Source: Actinomarina sp002308095
Lineage (GTDB): Bacteria; Actinomycetota; Acidimicrobiia; Actinomarinales; Actinomarinaceae
Direction: 5' to 3'
DNA: 64,000 bases
Assembly (NCBI GenBank): GCA_045563135.1
Contig: JBJKUL010000001.1
Span: 248,001-312,000, forward strand
In this document: piece by piece, positions 60,317 through 64,000 of the stretch
Position numbering within the stretch: position 1 is the stretch's first letter
How the letters are laid out: each line of letters begins with the position of its first letter
Translations under genes and position numbers: made by a program
The notes under the pieces: model-generated
The model's input: the letters and a program-made list of their open reading frames with translations, nothing else
What the model was told of the DNA's origin: nothing
The model's database searches: none

Positions 60317-61379
60317 ACTTCCAGCTCGAACCATTTATATTGTCCTCAATAACAATATTTAGCCTATCAAGTAAGTCACGAATTTCATCAGACTCGTTAT
60401 ATTTATTCTCATTTCTATATTTATTTCTTAAGCTGATGATTTCAGAGATCGTATTCTCAAAAAGTAATGTGTAATTCTGGTTATTTTTTAATTCAAGATT
60501 TAGTTTGGCTACTTTCTTTTTAAGACTGTTTTCATCTGTTTCACCACTCTTATTTTGGCTTGCACTATTATTATTTTCCTTACTCTTAATAAGAAGATTT
60601 TGTAAATCAGTTAATGGATATTCCTGTCCTCCTTTGAATACAGTCTCGCCAGTATTTGTGATTGTGGTTACATTACCAAGACCTTCTACTGTAAAAACTT
60701 CTTTAGATCCATTCACTACTAGAGCTGTATGCTCATCTACACCAAGAATATTCGTGTACTCAGACTCTAAAAGTTGATTCAGTCTATTTTTACCAATGTA
60801 GCTACAACTTGTATCGTGGTTACCACCTTCTTTGTTATTAAAATGAGGGACAACTGTGCAACTTAAACCAAATAGCTCAAGCGTATTTAAACCCTTTTCC
60901 CAATAGGGATCCATACCTACTTTGTAGATTTCGTAAACAGGAATTGCTTTTTCACCAAGAGTCGATGCTGCGGCACTAGAAAATACTGCATATTTTCCAT
61001 CTTTTAGGTGATCAAAAATCAAATTTGGTATTTGAGAATCCATCCATGTCTTCGTTGCATAGCTAGGACTACCAGGACCCGAGAATATAAAATTTGATTT
61101 TTTTAATTCTTCAAGCATTTCAAAATATTCAACTGAGTCAATAATTTTTTGATTTCTAAAACTTGCTAAATTAATATCAATTTGAACACTTTTTTTAAAA
61201 AAAAGTTTTAATTTTTCAACTAATACATCTGCATTTTCTTGAAAGCCAAAAGGAGTATCTATTAAATAAGCGTTTACTTGATTGTCGAGAGATTTTACAA
61301 AACTTCGGTGCACAGAAACAAGAGATGGGCTAGTTTCCCCAGAACCCATAATTGCAATGCTTCCTTTAGCTACTTTCAT
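60306..61379 (-). CDS. Peptidase S51/cyanophycinase-like protein fused to a CysRS C-terminal-like domain
   Basis: 357 residues. Residues 1 to about 265 resemble the S51 family (class I glutamine amidotransferase-like): IMGSGETSPS, FIFSGPGSPSYATKTW and FSSAAASTLG, where a Ser replaces the typical nucleophile elbow GTSAGA. VPHFN follows. Residues from about 305 onward (EIISLRNKYRNENKYNESDEIRDLLDRLNIVIEDNINGSSWKF) align by eye to the C-terminus of cysteinyl-tRNA synthetase. A Ser/Asn-rich linker and coiled coil join the two. Biochemical role unknown. Divergent from the hydrolase gene. Confidence 0.7.
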   Translation of the reverse strand: MKVAKGSIAIMGSGETSPSLVSVHRSFVKSLDNQVNAYLIDTPFGFQENADVLVEKLKLFFKKSVQIDINLASFRNQKIIDSVEYFEMLEELKKSNFIFSGPGSPSYATKTWMDSQIPNLIFDHLKDGKYAVFSSAAASTLGEKAIPVYEIYKVGMDPYWEKGLNTLELFGLSCTVVPHFNNKEGGNHDTSCSYIGKNRLNQLLESEYTNILGVDEHTALVVNGSKEVFTVEGLGNVTTITNTGETVFKGGQEYPLTDLQNLLIKSKENNNSASQNKSGETDENSLKKKVAKLNLELKNNQNYTLLFENTISEIISLRNKYRNENKYNESDEIRDLLDRLNIVIEDNINGSSWKFKD

Positions 61380-61419
61380 TTAAACCATTATAGGGATTTC
61401 TGGAATCTTCTAAGAAATG

Positions 61420-61425
61420 TATAAT
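61420..61425 (+). promoter_or_regulatory. -10 element for a leaderless hydrolase transcript
   Basis: TATAAT ends 6 bases before the ATG at 61432, so initiation at the usual spacing would begin at the start codon, as at htpX. No Shine-Dalgarno is present. The -35 is poor. Confidence 0.5.
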
Positions 61426-61431
61426 TAAAGT

Positions 61432-62430
61432 ATGTTAAAGATTGTCATCAAAGTACTTGAAGTTTTTACTTTAGATTACATACCTAAGTTTCCAATTTCC
61501 TTAAGGACAAGATTGTTCTATATTATTTTGCCTTTAAGAAAATATAGAGACAAAATTCGAATGAATAAACCAGTTAATCAAGTTACCTATCAAGAAAGAG
61601 TTGAATTTGCGAAAGTATCAAGAGAGGGAATCAACTACTCTGGTATAAAACTTAATGAATTTCATCCTGATGTTGAAATTACAAAGCTTGCCAATGCAAA
61701 ATTTAATACACATAAATTAACACCAAAGAATCCCAAGAGTGATGTTTATGCAATTTATTTCCACGGAGGTGGGTATTACTCAGGTAGTGTCATTTCTCAC
61801 AAGAATCTTTTATCTCAGATTACTGCATCAACTAATATGGTGACTTATATTTTTGAGTACCGACTTTCACCTGAGGCAGTATTCCCTAGTGCACACGATG
61901 ATTCTAAAGAAGTGGTTTCCTTTTTGGATGATTTAGAACAAGGCAAGGATTCAATTTGGATTGGGGAGTCTGCAGGTGGCGGGCTTGCTGCAGGATTATG
62001 TGTGGATGATTCATTTACTTTTAGACCAAAGAAATTAGTGTTAATGTCACCTTGGCTTGATTTATCAGATAAAAATAAAGACAGAAATTTCTTAAAGAAT
62101 AAAGATATCCTTATCTTGCTTGATGGTATGCACATGATGGGAGAGTATTACGCTGGAGATCATGATCCAGCAAACCCAATCTTGTCACCCGTATTTGCAG
62201 ATATTCAAGAATTTCCTGATGTTCTTATACAAGTGTGCTCTAATGAGTTACTTTATAATGATGCCGTTGAGTTCAGTAAGAAACTAAAAAAAATAAATAG
62301 TAATTATGAGTTACAAGTTTGGGATAACCTTTGGCATGCATGGCAATTCTTCCCGATAAAAGAGGCGGAAGATGCCAGAGAAAAGATAGTAAAATTTATA
62401 AACAGTGAGTCTTACTCATCATCTAAGTGA
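61432..62430 (+). CDS. Alpha/beta hydrolase of the hormone-sensitive lipase family
   Basis: 332 residues, probably an esterase/lipase. Oxyanion motif HGGG in IYFHGGGYYSGS, YRLSPEAVFPSAHDD, nucleophile elbow GESAGGGLAAGL with Ser, and the late His in DNLWHAWQFF give a full catalytic set (Asp near SNELL/DAVEF). The N-terminal about 45 residues are hydrophobic and basic, so membrane association is possible. Its end overlaps the convergent cbiO-like gene by 19 bases. Confidence 0.88.
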   Translation: MLKIVIKVLEVFTLDYIPKFPISLRTRLFYIILPLRKYRDKIRMNKPVNQVTYQERVEFAKVSREGINYSGIKLNEFHPDVEITKLANAKFNTHKLTPKNPKSDVYAIYFHGGGYYSGSVISHKNLLSQITASTNMVTYIFEYRLSPEAVFPSAHDDSKEVVSFLDDLEQGKDSIWIGESAGGGLAAGLCVDDSFTFRPKKLVLMSPWLDLSDKNKDRNFLKNKDILILLDGMHMMGEYYAGDHDPANPILSPVFADIQEFPDVLIQVCSNELLYNDAVEFSKKLKKINSNYELQVWDNLWHAWQFFPIKEAEDAREKIVKFINSESYSSSK

Positions 62431-63158
62431 TGTAAAGCAAAACCAAACGGAAGTTCTAAACGATTTTCTTTCATTATCTTCTCATTAGTAAGTAATTCTT
62501 TCGTTTTGCCATCTTGGGTAACAGTCCCGTTATTAACAACAATGCTCCTTGGGCAAATCTCTAATGCCATAGGCAGATCATGAGTTACTAGCACTATAGA
62601 TACATCCAAAGAAAGCAGTATATCAATTAGTTCACGTCTTGAGGAGGGATCTAGGTTAGAACTTGGCTCATCAAGTACAAGCAATTGAGGTTTAGAGGCA
62701 AGCACACTAGCAATTGCAACCTTTCTTTTTTGACCAAAGCTCAAATGGTGGGGAGCTTTCTCTTGGTACTCATCCATACCAACCATTTTTAATGCTTCAA
62801 TAGCATTTTCTAAACTTGCTTCCTCTGAGTACCCAAAATTTTTTGGGCCAAACATTACATCTTCTAGAACAGTGGGCATGAAAAGTTGATCGTCGGGATC
62901 TTGAAAAACTACACCAACCGTTTTCCTTATTTCAGCAAGATTATCTTCAGTGAACTCTAAATTATTTAATACAATGGAACCATTCATATCTCCTAAGATT
63001 CCATTTAAATGTAATATCAAGGTTGTTTTTCCTGCCCCATTTGGTCCAAGTATTCCTAAAGAATCTCCTTCATCAAGTCCAAAATTAATTTCATTTAGGG
63101 CTTGGTAGCCATCTGGATACTGAAAGCTTAAATTCGAAATTTCTAAGTATTTACTCAT
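62412..63158 (-). CDS. cbiO: Energy-coupling ABC transporter ATPase, CbiO/EcfA type
   Basis: 248 residues. Walker A GPNGAGKTT, Q-loop FQDPDDQLF (the diagnostic ECF-ATPase string), signature LSFGQKRKVAIA and Walker B LLVLDEPSS are visible. Only one ATPase gene is here, so it may act as a homodimer as in CbiO/NikO systems. Overlaps the T-component gene by 4 bases. Confidence 0.93.
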   Translation of the reverse strand: MSKYLEISNLSFQYPDGYQALNEINFGLDEGDSLGILGPNGAGKTTLILHLNGILGDMNGSIVLNNLEFTEDNLAEIRKTVGVVFQDPDDQLFMPTVLEDVMFGPKNFGYSEEASLENAIEALKMVGMDEYQEKAPHHLSFGQKRKVAIASVLASKPQLLVLDEPSSNLDPSSRRELIDILLSLDVSIVLVTHDLPMALEICPRSIVVNNGTVTQDGKTKELLTNEKIMKENRLELPFGFALHHLDDE

Positions 63159-63916
63159 GTTTGTGTATCCAAAATTAAAATAATAATCGAAGCAATAGTA
63201 AGAATAATTAGATATTTAGAAGTTTCATATTCTCTATCCTGAAGCTGAATTGAACCTTTAAAACCTCTTGATATCATTGATAAATAAACTCTTTCTCCAC
63301 GTTCATAACCTCTAATCAGCATTGCTCCTGAGGCATAGGCTATCGGAAGAAGCGTTTTAATTCCCTTTTCAATATAACCCCGAGATTGCATAGAAATTTT
63401 TACCCTTTTAAATTCATCGATAAAAACATCAATATACCTTATGGAGAATGACATTATGGCAATGATTATTGAAGGAAGTCTTAATTTTTGAAGACCATAT
63501 ATGAGTTCTATATTTGTTGTGACAGCAGTTAAAACTATTCCCATAGACACTCCTGCAGTAGCTTTAAAAAGGATTGCAGACATTTCTAATAAGCCTGTTT
63601 CATATATATTGAATGATAAAAACGTGAACACTACATCATTATTACTACTGCTTAAGAAAGGTAAAAATAAAGCAAAAAGAATAAATGGGATATCAATCGT
63701 TAGGCGTTTTAGGTATGTCTTAAAAGGAATCTGAGAATATCTAACAATAAGGAGAACAATAAGCCCATGAGAAATAATTTGAAAAGGGTTCATAACTCTT
63801 GAAAATGCAATAGAGAGAACAATTAAAAAAGTAGCAAGTATTTTAGATTGAGGACTTAATTTATAAAGTATTGACTCATCATGAAGAGAGAGGTGGTGAG
63901 AATGTGTAGTTTGCAT
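63155..63916 (-). CDS. cbiQ: Metal ECF transporter transmembrane component, CbiQ/NikQ type
   Basis: 253 residues with about six hydrophobic helices. The His-rich start MQTTHSHHLSLHDES is typical of cobalt/nickel CbiQ proteins. The coupling motifs QSRGYIEKG and SRGFKG (Ala-Arg-Gly signatures) interact with the ATPase. The substrate-binding CbiM/NikM would lie beyond the window end. Cobalt versus nickel is unresolved, but the operator upstream looks like a nickel-type site. Confidence 0.88.
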   Translation of the reverse strand: MQTTHSHHLSLHDESILYKLSPQSKILATFLIVLSIAFSRVMNPFQIISHGLIVLLIVRYSQIPFKTYLKRLTIDIPFILFALFLPFLSSSNNDVVFTFLSFNIYETGLLEMSAILFKATAGVSMGIVLTAVTTNIELIYGLQKLRLPSIIIAIMSFSIRYIDVFIDEFKRVKISMQSRGYIEKGIKTLLPIAYASGAMLIRGYERGERVYLSMISRGFKGSIQLQDREYETSKYLIILTIASIIILILDTQT

Positions 63917-63945
63917 ATTCTTATGTTAATGCAAACTATTTGCAA
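63908..63945 (-). promoter_or_regulatory. Operator-like repeat at the cbiQ start, Nur-box-like
   Basis: AGTTTGCAT (63908-63916) and ATGCAAACT (63929-63937) are a perfect inverted repeat spanning the cbiQ start codon. Shifted over it, ATGCAA-ACTAT-TTGCAA (63929-63945) matches the Nur-box form tTGCaa-N5-ttGCAA as I recall it. It would cover the putative cbiQ promoter (TAACAT read on the minus strand). Confidence 0.5.
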
Positions 63946-64000
63946 AAAGAATACTTATTTACAGTTTTCGCAAGTCCCAGAGTATATAAAGTTATTGTTA

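Noticed and set aside
63917..64000. Cobalamin riboswitch upstream of cbiQ
   Set aside because: Only 84 bases remain and no B12-box string is seen; further upstream sequence is outside the window.
1..64000. CRISPR arrays, insertion sequences, integrase or phage genes
   Set aside because: No repeated spacer-repeat pattern, transposase motif or terminal inverted repeats were found; genes are almost all housekeeping.

Overview
This is a very compact, AT-rich bacterial chromosome segment with no mobile element, CRISPR array or rRNA. Gene order points to Actinobacteriota. The str/S10/spc/alpha ribosomal clusters form one run, followed by rplM-rpsI-glmM-glmS-alr-tsaE-tsaB-rimI-tsaD-groES-groEL, an order typical of that phylum. 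The low GC, 4/8-base gene overlaps, frequent TTG starts and tiny intergenic gaps suggest a streamlined marine lineage such as 'Candidatus Actinomarina' (inference from composition and synteny, not a database match).

Layout: (1) 1-9489: end of the nuo operon (nuoL partial, nuoM, nuoN), then a MidA/NDUFAF7-type methyltransferase, htpX, a rhodanese and a PfkB kinase. Two membrane genes of unknown function lie on the minus strand. (2) 9512-11068: tRNA-Tyr, tRNA-Thr, tRNA-Met, rpmG, an ECF sigma/zinc anti-sigma pair and tRNA-Trp. (3) 11082-40835: secE-nusG-rplKAJL-rpoBC-rpsLG-fusA-tuf, then S10-spc-alpha through rplQ, with secY, adk, map and infA. Regulatory RNA is visible at rplA (L1-site-like), rplJ (L10 leader plus an attenuator on the start codon) and tuf/rpsJ (intrinsic terminator). 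(4) 40837-51965: a small membrane protein, truA, rplM, rpsI, glmM, a glmS ribozyme with glmS, alr, the tRNA t6A genes and groESL. (5) 51989-60316: a terminator, an AroH chorismate mutase, then an aromatic amino acid operon (DAHP synthase, tyrA, aroA, aroE, aroC, aroK, aroB, aroQ, pheA). Ahead of it is a classical ribosome-mediated attenuator: a leaderless 14-codon peptide ending its control run in Phe-Phe-Tyr-Phe, with an alternative antiterminator and terminator. (6) 60306-64000: an S51/cyanophycinase-like protein with a CysRS-like tail, an HSL-family hydrolase, and a CbiO/CbiQ metal-uptake pair with a Nur-box-like operator.

The genes fit together as a growth module: translation and transcription machinery, chaperonin, cell-wall amino sugar and D-alanine supply, and a self-contained route from PEP and erythrose-4-phosphate to phenylpyruvate and hydroxyphenylpyruvate. 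The most notable observations are the RNA switches: a glmS ribozyme in an actinobacterial context whose 5' leader can pair beside the glmS ribosome-binding site, and the Phe/Tyr attenuator of the aro operon. Two active-site substitutions also stand out in that pathway: Asp replacing the metal-binding Cys of DAHP synthase, and Ala replacing the catalytic Glu of AroH. Family assignments rest on motif recognition by eye; no alignment or folding program was run.
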